Source of the DNA: Physella acuta
Lineage: Eukaryota > Mollusca > Gastropoda > Physidae
Assembly: GCF_028476545.1 (NCBI RefSeq)
Contig: NW_026731901.1
Location: forward strand, 1 to 64,000
DNA: 64,000 nucleotides
Direction: 5' to 3'
Numbering within the stretch: the stretch's first letter is position 1; each line of letters begins with the position of its first letter. Below are positions 21,900-33,737 of the stretch, piece after piece. The translations under genes were made by a program, and so were the position numbers. The notes beneath the pieces were generated by a model. That model saw nothing but the letters and a program-made list of their open reading frames with translations, was not told the DNA's origin and searched no databases.

Positions 21900-22914
21900 G
21901 CACGCGCGGAGAGGACAGTTTGATTGTCGCGATGTCTTGGGAGCGTCATCATTTGGTGAGGAGAGGATGAGGCCTGGGATGGAGTAGTTGGGGGGGGGGG
22001 GGTATGGAGGAGAAAGGGTTGGGGTTAACATAGAACATATTCAACAGAATTTCCTAATTTCAATAAACTACACTAGAGCATAGAAATTTCGCGTTTCGTG
22101 CGCTTGTTTGTTATTATAGTGACAATAAAAAGTTCATCTGTAGGGATAGTACTGTAGGTTTAGTCAACCGTGAAAAATTGAGTTAAGGTAGCGGTTCTAA
22201 AACAGATGTCAAAGTACCCTTAAAGAGGAATCTGGTAGAAAATAAATAACGGGAATTTAAACTAATTTCATTTACTATCTTTGTAATTAGTAATACGTAA
22301 ATATTTTTATATACGGGTTCCGTGCTTTTATCGGGGTATGGGTGGGGTCCACTTAGCAAAAAATTCGAGAACCACTACGCTCTAGCTTGTACCTGACTTG
22401 AGCAGTTTCTATACGTACTCGTGTCAAGGGTGGTTTGAATACATGAATTCTTGACGTTTTTGCTGGGGAAATGTTGGTTACATACAAGTTACATAAACAG
22501 TTACGGTCGATACAGAATGGCTTGTAAGCAGAGGCGTAGTTGAGGATGGGTGGAGGGGAGGGGGTATTGAGGAGAACGGCGGGGGGGGGGGGGGAGTGGT
22601 TGTAGGTATTTTGTTTCTTGATGATGAAACTATGTAAAAGACTTGGTTAGCTTGAGACCGCGCCTTATTTATCGTAAATAGAGCATAGCATTTTAAGAGT
22701 CGCTTCTGAGTTAGCAGTGTGGAGGTGTGTTGTATAGCTTAAAGTTTTGAAAGAAAATATCTGCCTGTGTTCAGCTTTAAACAGACTACAGAGTCTAACG
22801 TTTATGTTTAGACTTGGAACATATTTCAGATTTAAGCTGATGTAGATTTTGGGAATTTGTGTGATGGGCGCTGAAATATAATATTATGGGATAGATTTGG
22901 AACTGATTACATAA
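21900..22914. other. Non-coding DNA
   Basis: G runs at 21990-22003 and 22580-22594. CAGAGGCGTAGTTGAGG at 22532 resembles one hAT MITE end, but no partner end was found. Confidence 0.4.
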
Positions 22915-23475
22915 TATAACTTGAATCGAATCTATCCTATGCTTGACTTCAGAATCTAACTGTATATGAATATATTTTAGAAACTGATTGTATTGGAATA
23001 TGTATCAGAATCTAACTGTATTGGAATATGTTTTAGAATGTGAGTGTATTGGAATATGTTTTGGAATTTAACCGTTTAATAAGAATATATTTTAGAAACT
23101 AATTGTATTGGAATATGTTTATGAATCTTACTATTGCAATATGTTTTACAATTGGAATATGTTTTAGAATCTAACTGTATTGGAATATGTTTAAAAATTT
23201 TACTGTATTGGAATGTTTTAGAATCTAAGTGTACTGGCATATGTTTTAGAATCTAACTGTATTGGAATATGTTTTAGAATGTAACTGTATTGAAATATGT
23301 TTTAGAATCTAACTGTATTGGAATATGTTTCAGAATCTAACTGTATTGGAATATATTTCAGAATCTAACTGTATTCGAATATATTTTAGAATCTAAGTGT
23401 ACTGGAATATGTTTTAGAATCTAACTGAATTGGAATATGTTTTAGAATCTAACTGTACTGGAATGGATTTCAGAT
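22915..23475 (+). repeat. 28-bp AT-rich minisatellite, about 18 units
   Basis: Unit TAGAATCTAACTGTATTGGA plus ATATGTTT. Flanking copies are more diverged than central ones, the usual pattern for an array homogenised in its middle. Confidence 0.95.
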
Positions 23476-25359
23476 TTAAATTGGAAGTGACAGACTAGAA
23501 ATAAGTTTTAGAATCCAACTTGGTAAATGGTAAACGGCGTTTAGCAGACTTAACCTTACCCAAGCACACGTCAATACCTTTCTTCAGATTGCACTTGATT
23601 TGTGACATTTAAAATTGCCAACGTTTTCTAAATCTTCTTAAATTTAAGGATATTTACAATATATACAAAACAAATTACACAGAAGAGGTGCGTTTGTGTT
23701 GGTTTGTATATTGATAATAGCGAAAACAGAACTTACAAGATGAAACTACACAGAATGAAACAAAACGAAACCGCTGCATTAAAAAAAACCCACCCCACTG
23801 TGCACTGCATTTCTATCAGAATATGAAATCTTATAATGACTCAATCTTAGCAGACGAGAAGCGGTGTTGGGTGTGTGTGTGTGTGTATGTGGGTGTGGAG
23901 AGAGAGTGGGGGGAGTGTAAGAGCAAATCAGAACAATCATGCCATTGAACATTCAAATCTTTTCAAACACGATTGTCCGTCCCCCCCCCCCCCCCCCCCC
24001 CCGTCGTACAACATACCCCAGAAAGCCATTCAGGGCCATTAGATCATCATCAAGAAATACAAGCTCTGGCAGATGCATACATAAATTTCTCCCGCCAACT
24101 GACTCACCCGCACGAGACCTCAATCGTCTGCTGTTACTCCAAAGGCCCATTCTTCAAGATCTGAGCACCCATTGCAAAGGGCGCACAACTCATCTCTTCA
24201 CCCTGATGCCTGATTGTCTTCCCTTTCTTCTATTCACTAGAGCCGCGTATATTTGCACGCCGGTTAAGATGCGTGTATATACAAATAATAACGGTCCATT
24301 CACAATGTTAACGTCCACTGATTGGATAATAAAGAACTCTCCAACCCAAAGGTTCTCAAATATTGATACGAGATCTCTCGTAAAGGAATGCATGTTTTTA
24401 TTTTAATTTTATTTTTTTCCATATCAAAGCGCGAATGGACGCGTTGCACTATAAATATTCGCGCATGCGTTTTCATAAAAAAAAAAGTTGTGGGTGAGGG
24501 TGGGGGGAGGGGTATTCTAATTTCAGACCTTCAAGGCATATTTAGCTCCATTTCCAGATATCCCCCGGTAGCTCAATAGATTATCATGAGCACTATTCCC
24601 TAAAGCGATAATACTATCCAATTACAAAGTTAGCATTCCTAACAGGCATGCTACATCCACTCCCCTCCCCAGAATCCCCACCCCCACTCTAATCCATATG
24701 CTTGGTGATTAAGGTACGGTTATGTTGCATACATTCGAAACCTAATTTCCGTTTTAAATGATCCATACGGTTTACAATTCTTGTTTTTAAAGTTTTGAAA
24801 TAAAATACAAAAAGTAATTAGAGTTAGTTAAAAATAATTTGACAAAAAAAAAATAAAAAAAATGTTGAGATTTTTTTTAACTTACAAAATATTAAATAAA
24901 AATGTATTGGAACGATGGGGAAAAAATTACTTTAAAAGAGGACAAAATCAATTTATGGGGAAAACATTTGAAAGGAGAAAAACCCACTTTTAGCCTAGGA
25001 AAGGAAGAAGAAAAACATTTTTGAAAAAAAAAAAAGAAAACAAACAAGAAAAAGCACAAAAGAAAAAGAAAACAAATATTTCTGGAGACCTATAAAACAC
25101 CACTTTTGAAAACAAACTAAAATACAATTTATAAAATAAGAGGACAAATACGCATGGATAGGGAAAATAGTTTTATAGAAATGAGAAAAAAAGTCATAAA
25201 ACAAAAATATTGCAAAGGATAAAAACAATTAAAATAAACATTTTTAAGAAAAAGAAAACCTGCAAATAATGTGTGGAAATAACAAGAACTCTATAACGCT
25301 TTAAAAAACTAGCCATTTTCAATGTAAATTCATTTTATATTAGAAGCGGGAAAGCCGAC
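23476..25359. other. Non-coding DNA; C run and TATA-like site
   Basis: Contains a (GT)n tract near 23872-23886, a C run at 23981-24002 and TATAAATA at 24450-24457 beside CGCGCATGCG (NRF1-like). A 155-codon frame across 23939-24406 passes through the C run and lacks family features. 24840-25330 is A/T-rich and grades into the next repeat. Confidence 0.4.
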
Positions 25360-26075
25360 TTTGAAATAGAGGTAAGAAAACAAGTATGAATTAGAAGGAA
25401 AACCTATTTTGAAATCTAGAAGAAAAAAAAATCGACTTTGGCTTAGAAGAAAAATAACGTTTTATGTTAGAAGGAAAAAGAAAACCACTTTGACTTTAAA
25501 GAAAATACCACTTTGAATCAGAAGGAAAAAAGACATTTTAAATTTATATAGTATAAAAAAGTACTTTGAATTGGTACTTTAATAGTAGAAACAAAAATCA
25601 CATATGGATCTAAAAGTAGAAAAAACCACTTTGAATTAGAAGAAGAAAAAAACCACTTTGAGTAGGCGTAGTAAAACACTTACTTTGAATAACACGAAGA
25701 AAAAAACCTCTTAATAGGAAGTAGAAAAAAAACATACTAAAAAAGAAGTAGAACAAAACACTTTCAATTGAAAGAAGAAAGAAAACCACTTTGAATAGGA
25801 AGTAGAAAAAGCCACACTTTGAAAAAGAAGTAGGAAAAAACCCACTTCGAATTAGAAGAAGAAAGAAAACTATTTTGAATAGGAAGTAGAAAAAACCCAC
25901 TTTGAATAAGAAGTAGAAAAAAAACGCTTTGAAAAACAACTAGAAAAACCACTTTGAAGTAAAATAAGAACAAAACCACTTCGAATAAGAAGTAGAAAAA
26001 AAACCACTTTGAAAAAGAGATAGAAAAAAAACCCACTTTGAATAAGAAGTAGAAAAAAAAAACCACTTTGAAGCA
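25360..26075 (+). repeat. ~28-bp A-rich minisatellite
   Basis: Repeated GAAGTAGAAAAAAACCACTT plus TGAATA-type units. The minus-strand FFYFLF-rich open frames are translations of this array. Confidence 0.93.
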
Positions 26076-26469
26076 TGTTAACATTGATAATGTCTTCGTG
26101 TCTCGCGCGAGACTTCGTGCCTCCACCACCCAAGCCCACGACGCCCCTATTCAAATTACCCATGTCAAATTAAGACAACCCTACCCCTCTTAATAAGTGA
26201 CACGCTCGTCAGGGGAGAGAAACACGAGCAGATAAATACGACAGGGGACGAAACTCCATTTGATTCACCGCAAACAATGCTGAATGAATTGTAAACGCGA
26301 CTGGCTAGGAGAAAAAAAAATAACATTGATACTAATGTTGGAACAATTCAAGAGCGTGGATCGATATTGATGGCGATTGAAAACCAGGATCACAAGTCAT
26401 CGATTATGTGATTAAATTTTTAAAGACTGAGTTAGCAGTTGTCTGGGAAAAACAATTGTTCGAGTTGCG

Positions 26470-26765
26470 TGTAGAAAGATAGAGTTAAGTATGGTGTATC
26501 GTATGTTGCTAACTATATGTAACAGTCTGATCAAATACTTAAATGGAATGTAAGATAAACAATGGTCAAGTTGGGTATATAAAGGTAGAGTTAAGTATGA
26601 TGTAGCGTATGTTGCTAACTATATATGTCAATCTGATCAAATGCTTAAATGGAATGTAAAATAAACAATGGTCAAGTTGGGTATATAAAGGTAGAGTTAA
26701 GTATGATGTAGCGTATGTTGCTAACTATATATGACAGTGTGATCAAATGCTTAAAGTATGTGAAG
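26470..26765 (+). repeat. ~106-bp tandem repeat, 2.7 units
   Basis: GTATGTTGCTAACTATAT starts at 26501, 26606 and 26713. Shorter ATGATAAGCAGTGATAAG repeats follow to about 26890. Confidence 0.92.
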
Positions 26766-26954
26766 ATAATACCAATAATGTAAGATAAGCAATGATACGT
26801 TGGAAAGTATGATAAGCAATGATAAAGGATATAAATGATAAGCAGTGATAAGTATGTAAGGTAAGTGATGGTTAGTGGTAAATTAAAGCGCAGTGATAAA
26901 AGGCTTATAGGCAATAATAGGTGGTAATATAATTATAATTATAATTATTTTTTT

Positions 26955-27135
26955 TTTCAGGGACCTCGGCATGTGAAGGGATAGTGTGGTCAGCAGTATG
27001 CCCAGCCGCCTTTACTTTCCCTAACATGAGTTAGGTTCCCATCAGAGCTGGGTGGACTCAGGGACATTCTACTAACTTGAAACGGATTCGAACTCGAGGC
27101 TTACGGGTTATCAGTCTAGCCACGCTGACTCATCA
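26955..27135 (-). mobile_element. SINE-A copy, partial
   Basis: Minus strand retains box B (GAGTTCGAATCCG), CCCAGCTCTGATGGGAACC and the ACCACACTATCCCTTCACAT-type core. It lacks the tail, and abuts a T run. Confidence 0.88.
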
Positions 27136-27281
27136 AAGTTGAGTACAAGAGTACGATGAATGCTAAACGTGTCCGACAAAATTACTTTACATTTTTCTTT
27201 ATATCAATATTTCTAGAATCTTAAAACGTCAATATGTAGTGTAATTCTTATTGTCAAACCGACGTCCTTCAATATGTAAGC

Positions 27282-27845
27282 CAGGGGTTCCCATGGCGCC
27301 CGCTGAACGATTCGTATGTGCCCGCCTCTCACTATTCGACAGAGACAGAATTTTTTTCATAATCATTATTTTAAAATATGATTTATTTTTATTCATTTGT
27401 TACAGTTTTAATTTTTTTGACTGCCTAGGTTTATTAAATATGTTCGATACTTGTCCCAACTTGTCTAGCGGCGAGCCAGACTGCACTATTTACGCTAGCC
27501 TGGAACGGCTAGTGCCATTTGCACATCACACCATGTACACGCAGAAAACCCGAAGTGAACGAATGGAACGAACGTATTTATGTGTTTTGTTTACTTTCTT
27601 TACGTTTTGTAAATACATTTCTCTGTGTGTATGCAATTTGAAAAAAATGCCAAATAATTTTATTATTTTGAAACATTTTTGTTTATTATTTATTAAAACA
27701 TCATGACTATAAGAAACCAAAGAAAATAAATTATGGGAAAATGACAAGTTATGGAAGGAGTTTGTTGATTTAAAATAGGTGGTGTCCGCCACCCTACCGT
27801 TATTTTAGAATGTGCTCTAGAGTAAAAAAAGGTTGGGAACCCCTG
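27282..27845. mobile_element. Non-autonomous hAT element
   Basis: Ends CAGGGGTTCCCATGGCG and, reversed, CAGGGGTTCCCAACC share their first eleven bases and are flanked by a perfect 8-bp duplication ATGTAAGC (27274-27281, 27846-27853). Length 564 bp. Subterminal sequence includes GTGGTGTCCGCCACCC. A 151-codon plus-strand frame covers part of it but shows no transposase motif. Confidence 0.88.
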
Positions 27846-28157
27846 ATGTAAGCAATACAAGTCTGTCCCATAAATTTACAAGCATAAGTATAGACCAACG
27901 ACATACAGACAACGCCCTCTGTGATCGAAATTTGTATCTTTGCCATTAACCAGCGCGGGTGTTTGAATATTAATGAGGTCAATTTAAAGGGACAGAACTG
28001 GGGAGTGAAAGAATTAAAGCCAAGACGTAAGAATAGGAAATGTAAAAGTTAAAAAAAAAAAGAAACAAACAAAAAAAAGCCTGAAGATATGGGTAGTTAA
28101 ATTGAAAGACAAGTGTAAAGAAGACTAAAACAGCACACGTATATTTAACTTGCATGC

Positions 28158-28396
28158 GGGACGGAGAGGTTCAGCGGCAGAGCTCTAGACTCCTAACCCA
28201 AAAATCGCAAGTTTAGATCCTGGGATCGAGTCGGTACGACGTACCTGAGTTCACCCAGCTCTGACGGGTACCTATCTCAATTTAGGGAAAGCAAACTCGG
28301 CTGACCACAATATCAACTTGTATGCCGTGGTCATTGAAACAGATGAAATCTACTTCATCTACTCCATGTGTCTTAGACAAGAACGGGAAAAGACGA
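28158..28396 (+). mobile_element. SINE-A copy, near full length
   Basis: Diverged box A (GAGGTTCAGCGGCAGAGC), box B-like AAGTTTAGATCCTGG, then CACCCAGCTCTGACGGGTAC and the tail region. Confidence 0.85.
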
Positions 28397-28923
28397 TGAT
28401 GAACTTACATACGATTATTAATTTATTTCTATTTTGTCTTTTTAACTAATTAAACTTAATAAACTATAGTCAATTCCAATAACCCTGCTTAAAAAAACCA
28501 AGATGGATTAAATTATTAACTTGACAAGAATCGAATGCATGGAGTATTGAGGAAAACATCAAGCAGCAGCTACAATCCTCTTAACGCTTAATCATCCACC
28601 CGCATAACAATGCATGCAATATTGCTCGATTTGAGATCCCCCAAACTAGATTAGCCACACGCTACTACCCCCCCCCCCTCCCCCCAACCCCGAGGCCTAA
28701 ATGACCATCGCAGGCCATCATTCACGACCCCAATATACATGAAACTAGAAGGGAGCGGGGGATGAAGTATGATGAATCGCCAACTCAAATACTGCACAAA
28801 AAAAAAAAAAAAAAAAAAAAAATGACTGCGGGTGTTTTAAGAAAGAACTAGATCTAACGTTTTCTATTACCCAAAGGGCATCGCTGATGGATTGAGATGT
28901 GAGTTAGAGTGGGTTTTACTTAC
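28397..28923. other. Probable intron sequence, minus-strand gene
   Basis: Holds a C run (28670-28686) and an A run of 24 (28799-28822). Directly follows the donor of the coiled-coil exon, so it should be intronic. Confidence 0.5.
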
Positions 28924-29058
28924 TGGTGAGCGAGAGTTCTCTGCCCTTAGACGCTGGATCTCTTTTTGTAATTTTCCAATGGTCGTTTTGGACGATTGCC
29001 TCTCCTCCGCTAGAACTTTCTTTAGCTCCTCCAATTTCTTCCTATGCGATCCTCCATC
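28924..29058 (-). CDS. Internal exon encoding a coiled coil
   Basis: The exon is 135 nt, exactly 45 codons in phase 0-0, between an acceptor (ATTATATTATCAG) and a consensus donor (CCA then GTAAGTAAAA). Residues 1-20 read DGGSHRKKLEELKKVLAEER, followed by QSSKTTIGKLQKEIQRLRAE and NSRSP. Leucines at 9, 12 and 16 and Ile27, Leu30, Ile34, Leu37 and Asn41 give heptad spacing with an 11-residue step between them, typical of a long charged coiled coil. The family is not identified; scaffold, motor-associated or golgin-like proteins all have such segments. It is unlike its AT-rich flanks in codon use. Phase symmetry makes it a possible cassette exon. The acceptor is AT-rich rather than strongly pyrimidine-rich, which is the main weakness. 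Confidence 0.72.
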
Positions 29059-29374
29059 CTGATAATATAATATAACAATATATTAGAGGTGTTTGTAAAT
29101 TGTAAATTGTAATCTTGTAAATGGGTTCATTGTGTTGGTTTAAACTGAACTAAGGTTAAAAAATTCCAAAAATTCAAAAACGAGTAATAGATTGAAGAAA
29201 GCAAAGGAAATGTAGGGAGGGGGGGGTAGTAAGAGGTGTAAATGTTGAGTTCGGAGGAATTGATTGTTCAAAATTGATGGAGGAGGGGGTAATAGTTTAA
29301 AGAGTGTTTGAGCAGAGGGGTGGGGGTTGGGGGGGGGGGGGTGAAACATGGTCAAGATGTTAGTGTGTTGAGTG

Positions 29375-30000
29375 GGTAGGTTAGGACATGGGTGTGTAGT
29401 GTGGTGTGGGGGTAAATATAAAATGAGGGGTGGTGTTGATGTGAATGCTAGGGGTGGGAGATGGGTATGAGGTTAGTGGGAGGGTTGATTACAACGTAAG
29501 AAAAGGGTGGACATGTTAAGGGAAATTGGTAATAGACGATGGGTAGGCGAGGGTTATAAAATAAATGTGAGGGTTGTTATACAACTAAGGGGGGGGGTAT
29601 ACATTTAGTGTGAGTGGTGGTTACAATGTAAGATAGTGGTGGATATGTTATTAAGGGAAATATTTAACTGATTGTTAGATGATGATTGTAACCTTAGTGT
29701 GAGGGTGGGTATACAATTTAGGGGGGGGGGGGCGTGTAACAGTGTGAGGAGCGGATATACAATGTGTGTGATGGGTGGGTATACGTCTGAAGGGTGTGTG
29801 TAACAGTGTGAGGAGCGGGTATACGATGTGTGTGATGGGTGGGTATACGTCTGAAGGGTGTGTGTAATAGTGTGATGAGCGGGTATACACTGTATGTGAG
29901 GGGTGGGTATTCGACTGAGGTGGCTCGGATACAATTAGTGTGACGTGTAGGTATACGACTGAGGGGAGGGTATACATATAGAGTGAGGGGGTAGGCTTAA
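29375..30000 (+). repeat. G/T-rich tandem array, core ~64-70-bp unit
   Basis: Core units start at about 29703, 29773, 29837 and 29901 with GGGTGGGTATACGTCTGAAG and GTGTAACAGTGTGAGGAGCG. Flanks out to 29375 and 30000 hold looser GTGTGGGGGTA-type copies. 29059-29374 is unique apart from G runs at 29219 and 29327. Confidence 0.88.
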
Positions 30001-30157
30001 GATGAGTGTTAGAGGTGAACATGACATTGGTGAAAAGGGGTAGAGGGGAATGCGACGAGTACCAGGGGTGGAGTCTGAGGTGCCGGCAGATAATCAAGCA
30101 TGCAGTAGCACCGGAAATGCAGCGAGCGGCTGGCATTAAACTTGGATGAAGTGTCAC

Positions 30158-30241
30158 TGACGTTCCTCCCACCGTCCCAGTTTCAAAATTTGAACACTTC
30201 CCTCCTGGTGAATATTGATAACCTCCACCGGAAATGAGGAA
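30158..30241 (-). CDS. Candidate internal exon
   Basis: A strong acceptor on the minus strand (long T tract then GACATCACGTGCAG) precedes 84 nt that are open in two frames. With a GTGACA donor after CGTCA it is phase 2-2 and reads SSFPVEVINIHQEGSVQILK then LGRWEER. The pattern N.(H/Q)..GS(V)...LGRWE is loosely like the end of periplasmic-binding-type receptor domains, but this is impression only. The other frame (FLISGGGYQYSPGGK...) also stays open for longer. The donor is weak. Confidence 0.28.
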
Positions 30242-30731
30242 CTGCACGTGATGTCAAAAAAAAATGGGCGTCAACCAACTAAAATGGAGTCGTGTTCAGC
30301 ACCGCAGGGAGAAGGTGTAATTACAGTTGGGACCGGGTTCGAATACCAATCAGCTTGGAAGACACTGACACTTTTTTTTTACATAATTGGTTTTTGGGGG
30401 TTTTAATGTATGCAAATATATGTAGGCGTTTGGACATTGCTGTCATTGTCTTCATTATTGCTATCTTTATTCGCGTCGACCACTTGTGTAGCATAAGGAT
30501 ACAGCCGAAAGTTTCTTTTAACAGATTGTATTAAGTACATTATCCTATGATGTTACATTGAAGAAGATAGATTACTAATTAGGTAATTAACACGTGGAGT
30601 CTAAGGAAAGAAGCACATGTCGATTTAGATTTGGTCAAATAATGACTTTATACAATAGGCGATTATACTTGAAATATATATAACAAAGTTAGTCTTAATA
30701 AAAATTGATCCACCGTGTCCACTCAAGGATG

Positions 30732-30860
30732 ATGGGACGGCTTGGCCTAGCGGTAGAGCCCTAGAATGCGAACCTGAAAGTCTCGAGTTCGAATCCGGTT
30801 CAAATCAGTAGAGCCTCATTGAGTTCTCTCAGCTCTGATGTGTACCCATTTGTAGCATGG
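30732..30860 (+). mobile_element. SINE-A 5' half
   Basis: Well-preserved box A (TTGGCCTAGCGGTAGAGC) and box B (CTCGAGTTCGAATCCGG), then CAGCTCTGATGTGTACCC before similarity is lost. Confidence 0.9.
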
Positions 30861-32299
30861 CATGTGTCTGATAACTGTTTCACTATTTAGCTAAACTAAT
30901 TTGTTGAATTGAATACGGTTAAACTATAAATAGCATCTGATACTTTAGCACTTGCCACTATCAACCAATAACAAAGACGCCGTAGTTAATATAATAAAAG
31001 CGCGTATATATTTTTGTAGCCTTCATGTTGGGATAACGTTTAAGCTATGTGTATTTGACTCGTGTGATCGGCATAATTTTGTACTCAACTGTTGTTCGGG
31101 CTTCAGAATTAATTAACAATACCCATAACCACATTAACGTAAATACTTTATCATACACCGAATCCTACTTAAACCCTACCACTAAAACAGACCGCCACTA
31201 AATCAAATACCCTACCCATAAACCTAACCTTCTATACAAATGTAAGATCGGCTTATTAATAAGCGCTAAAACTGTCGTCTAATGCAGTTATTGTTCATCG
31301 CACATGCGCCGTAGCATCGCAGTTGAGTGCGCGCTTTTTTAAAACCAAACAGAATCTCTAATGGCCCAGTCTGAAAACAAAGTGGGAGTGTTTATTTTTA
31401 AAAGTCACAACAAACACGCTAAGCGCAACAAAAAAATACGGAAGAAATAAAAGAAATTGATTATGTAATGTTTAAAACGGAACGCCCAATGAAAAGTGAT
31501 TTTTTATATCTAACTCGGCCAATCGGATTGGGTTTATTTTTAGATCTGGAGCGGATATTTTCGCTTGAATAAAGGACACGAGAGAGAAAGCGAGGAATGA
31601 GAGGGTGGGGGGTGAGGGGGGGGGGGAGGCAGGATTTCCTTGTTAACCTCACATCATCCGTCCGTAAGACTAAAACAATTGGAAAAAAAAACATGGTGGC
31701 TGTGATCGAGGTGGGGGGTGGGGTGTCCGAGGGGGTAGGGGGTTAGGGGCAGTGATAGAGAAATGAAAAAAACAACAGAAAAATAATCAATGGTGAACTA
31801 ATCCTCCCTTGTGATGACGTAATCACGAGCTTGCAAAAGGCAATCAGCTGAGCTGTCCGGCAAGCCGATGGGAAACACGTGATCAGGGGTTAAAACAGTG
31901 ATCAAACATGCAGGGGGGGAGGATGGCTGATTACTATCACTTTTTTTAATGCAATGGCGTAGATTAAGGGCGCAGCAAGTCAATGATAACAACAGTAATA
32001 AAATACGGAATAGGCAAGTCTGGAGTTCGAAGACAAGTCAGAACGGGATTTGATTTTTTGTTTTCTTTTTTTTTTTTGGCAAGCGTCTCCGCGCCATACA
32101 CTATGTGTATTTATAAAATAATTAATTTAAATAAACCGGGAGTGATCTCCCCTAAACTTTCTCGAATATTCTTATATAAAACAACAGGGGATGGGAACTC
32201 GGGCTATAGACATGATTTTTAATCCATTTTAAATACTTAAAGTTTTAAAAATAGAATAAAATCTCGTAGACAAATTAATTGCACACTAAGTGAACGCCA
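30861..32299. other. Non-coding DNA
   Basis: Includes a degenerate CCTAACC/AAACC-rich patch (31130-31220), an NRF1-like CACATGCGCCG near 31301, and G runs at 31617-31626. No supported exon. Confidence 0.4.
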
Positions 32300-32892
32300 A
32301 ATAAAAAAGTGCTTAATAGTGCGCAATATTATTAGTACTTTAAAAATTTACATTAGTTTTTTGAGAAATCGGAAGTAGCGTAAATTACTACTTCCGGTCA
32401 ACGGAAATTACTCAAAATTTAACAGAAGGTAGAGAATTAGATCTTTTACTCACATGTGAAACTTCATTTATCTATCTGAAATAGTACTCAAGTTATAGGC
32501 TTTTGAAAAATTCAAAGTAGAAAAAGTACCACTTCCGGTTATCGGAAATCGCTCAAAAGTTGATACGGATCTACGATTTTGATAAAATACTTATATATGA
32601 AATTTCATCAACCTAGCTGTAACGGTACTCAAGTAATCGTGTTTACACACAGACACACACACAGACACACAGACATACGGACAGAATTGCAAAGCCCAGT
32701 TTTTCAGACTGGATTACGCATAAAACCTTTTAATTTTGATAAATCTGGATTGATAATTTTCGCCCGATTAAAATAAGTCATCTATACTTCGGATGTGAAG
32801 AAGGACTGAGGTGTAATACGGTGAAAATTGTTAAAATTTCAAGTGATTTTTGTGCACGATTACAATACTTTCTTTATACTTCGTATATACGA
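32300..32892 (+). repeat. Interspersed repeat family C, copy 1
   Basis: Shares long blocks with 53060-53542: GAGAAATCGGAAGTAGCGTA, CGGAAATTACTCAAAATTTA, TCAAGTTATAGGCTTTTGAA, a CACACACAGACAC block, ACATACGGACAGAATTGCAA and the end TATACTTCGTATATACGAGA with AAGTAAAAA. Both copies have the same orientation and an A-rich end. Class is uncertain; the 3' part of a non-LTR or Penelope-like element is one possibility. Confidence 0.8.
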
Positions 32893-33004
32893 GAAAGTAA
32901 AAAAAACATAATACTATTTTTCCGATGTATACACCTACCTTACAGTAAAAATAAATATGTATTTCAAATGTAATACAATTCCTTTTGGTATAAGGTTTGA
33001 AGTT

Positions 33005-33184
33005 TCCCTGTGTTGAGCTAGAAATGTCCATGTGTCTTGTTAGAGATTTCCATGTGTCTAGTTAGACATTTACCTTGTTAAGTTAGACATTTCCAAGCTA
33101 CAAGTTGGACATTTCCCAGCTACAAGTTAGACATTTTCCAGTGACAAGTTGGACATTTCCCTCCGTCTAGTTAGACATTTCCCT
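33005..33184 (+). repeat. ~24-bp minisatellite, about seven units
   Basis: Units like CTAGTTAGACATTTCCCTG and CTACAAGTTGGACATTTCC. Confidence 0.9.
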
Positions 33185-33737
33185 GTCCGCTAAAACAATT
33201 CCCAGGGTCAAGGCTACATGCCCAACAATTTCCCGAGGACACGCCCCCTGTATGGCGTCAGTCGTGTAGAGCGGACAGGGGGCCCGGGGGGGGGGGGGTG
33301 GGGAGCGGTCACTGAATAAATTGGTGCTCACACTTAAAATAGCGTAATCAATAAACAAACGGGCGTTAAACACATGGCCTTCTCGAATTATCAATAATCA
33401 GATCAATACACGATACAAACACAAACACAATCAGCTGAGATTGTACAGGCTACAATAGGTTTACAAGAGGGGGGGGGGGGGGCTGAAAGGTAAATGTTTA
33501 CTTTTGACTTTGTCGATGCATTAAAAAAAGTTTAACGCTAATGAAAACGCAGGGCGCGTTTCATTTATTTTTGTTTTAGTGAGGATTTTGTGAGCCGATT
33601 TGTAGTTCGGCAGTAACAGAGTAAAACAAAGACTTGATATAAAATGGGTTTCGTAATTTATTTTTATTATAACTAGTGTAATAATCAAGCGTAGTTTTAT
33701 TATTATTAACGGGCGGTGGGTGATGACGGAGATTTAC
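33185..33737. other. Non-coding DNA with G runs
   Basis: G runs at 33286-33298 and 33469-33482; otherwise AT-rich. No gene recognised. Confidence 0.4.

Noticed and set aside
22532-22560. CAGAGGCGTAGTTGAGG as a hAT MITE left end
   Set aside because: No inverted partner or target duplication found within the next kilobase.
25610-26163. Phe/Tyr/Leu-rich minus-strand frames resembling membrane proteins
   Set aside because: Product of the A-rich 28-bp minisatellite; several frames are open simultaneously.
26940-26960. T-tract plus CAG as a plus-strand splice acceptor
   Set aside because: It is the junction of a T run with the reverse end of a SINE-A; no coding frame follows.
29675-30247. 190-codon minus-strand frame, the longest in the window
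   Set aside because: Its 3' two thirds are minisatellite; only the first part near 30158-30241 has splice-like and coding-like features and is listed separately.
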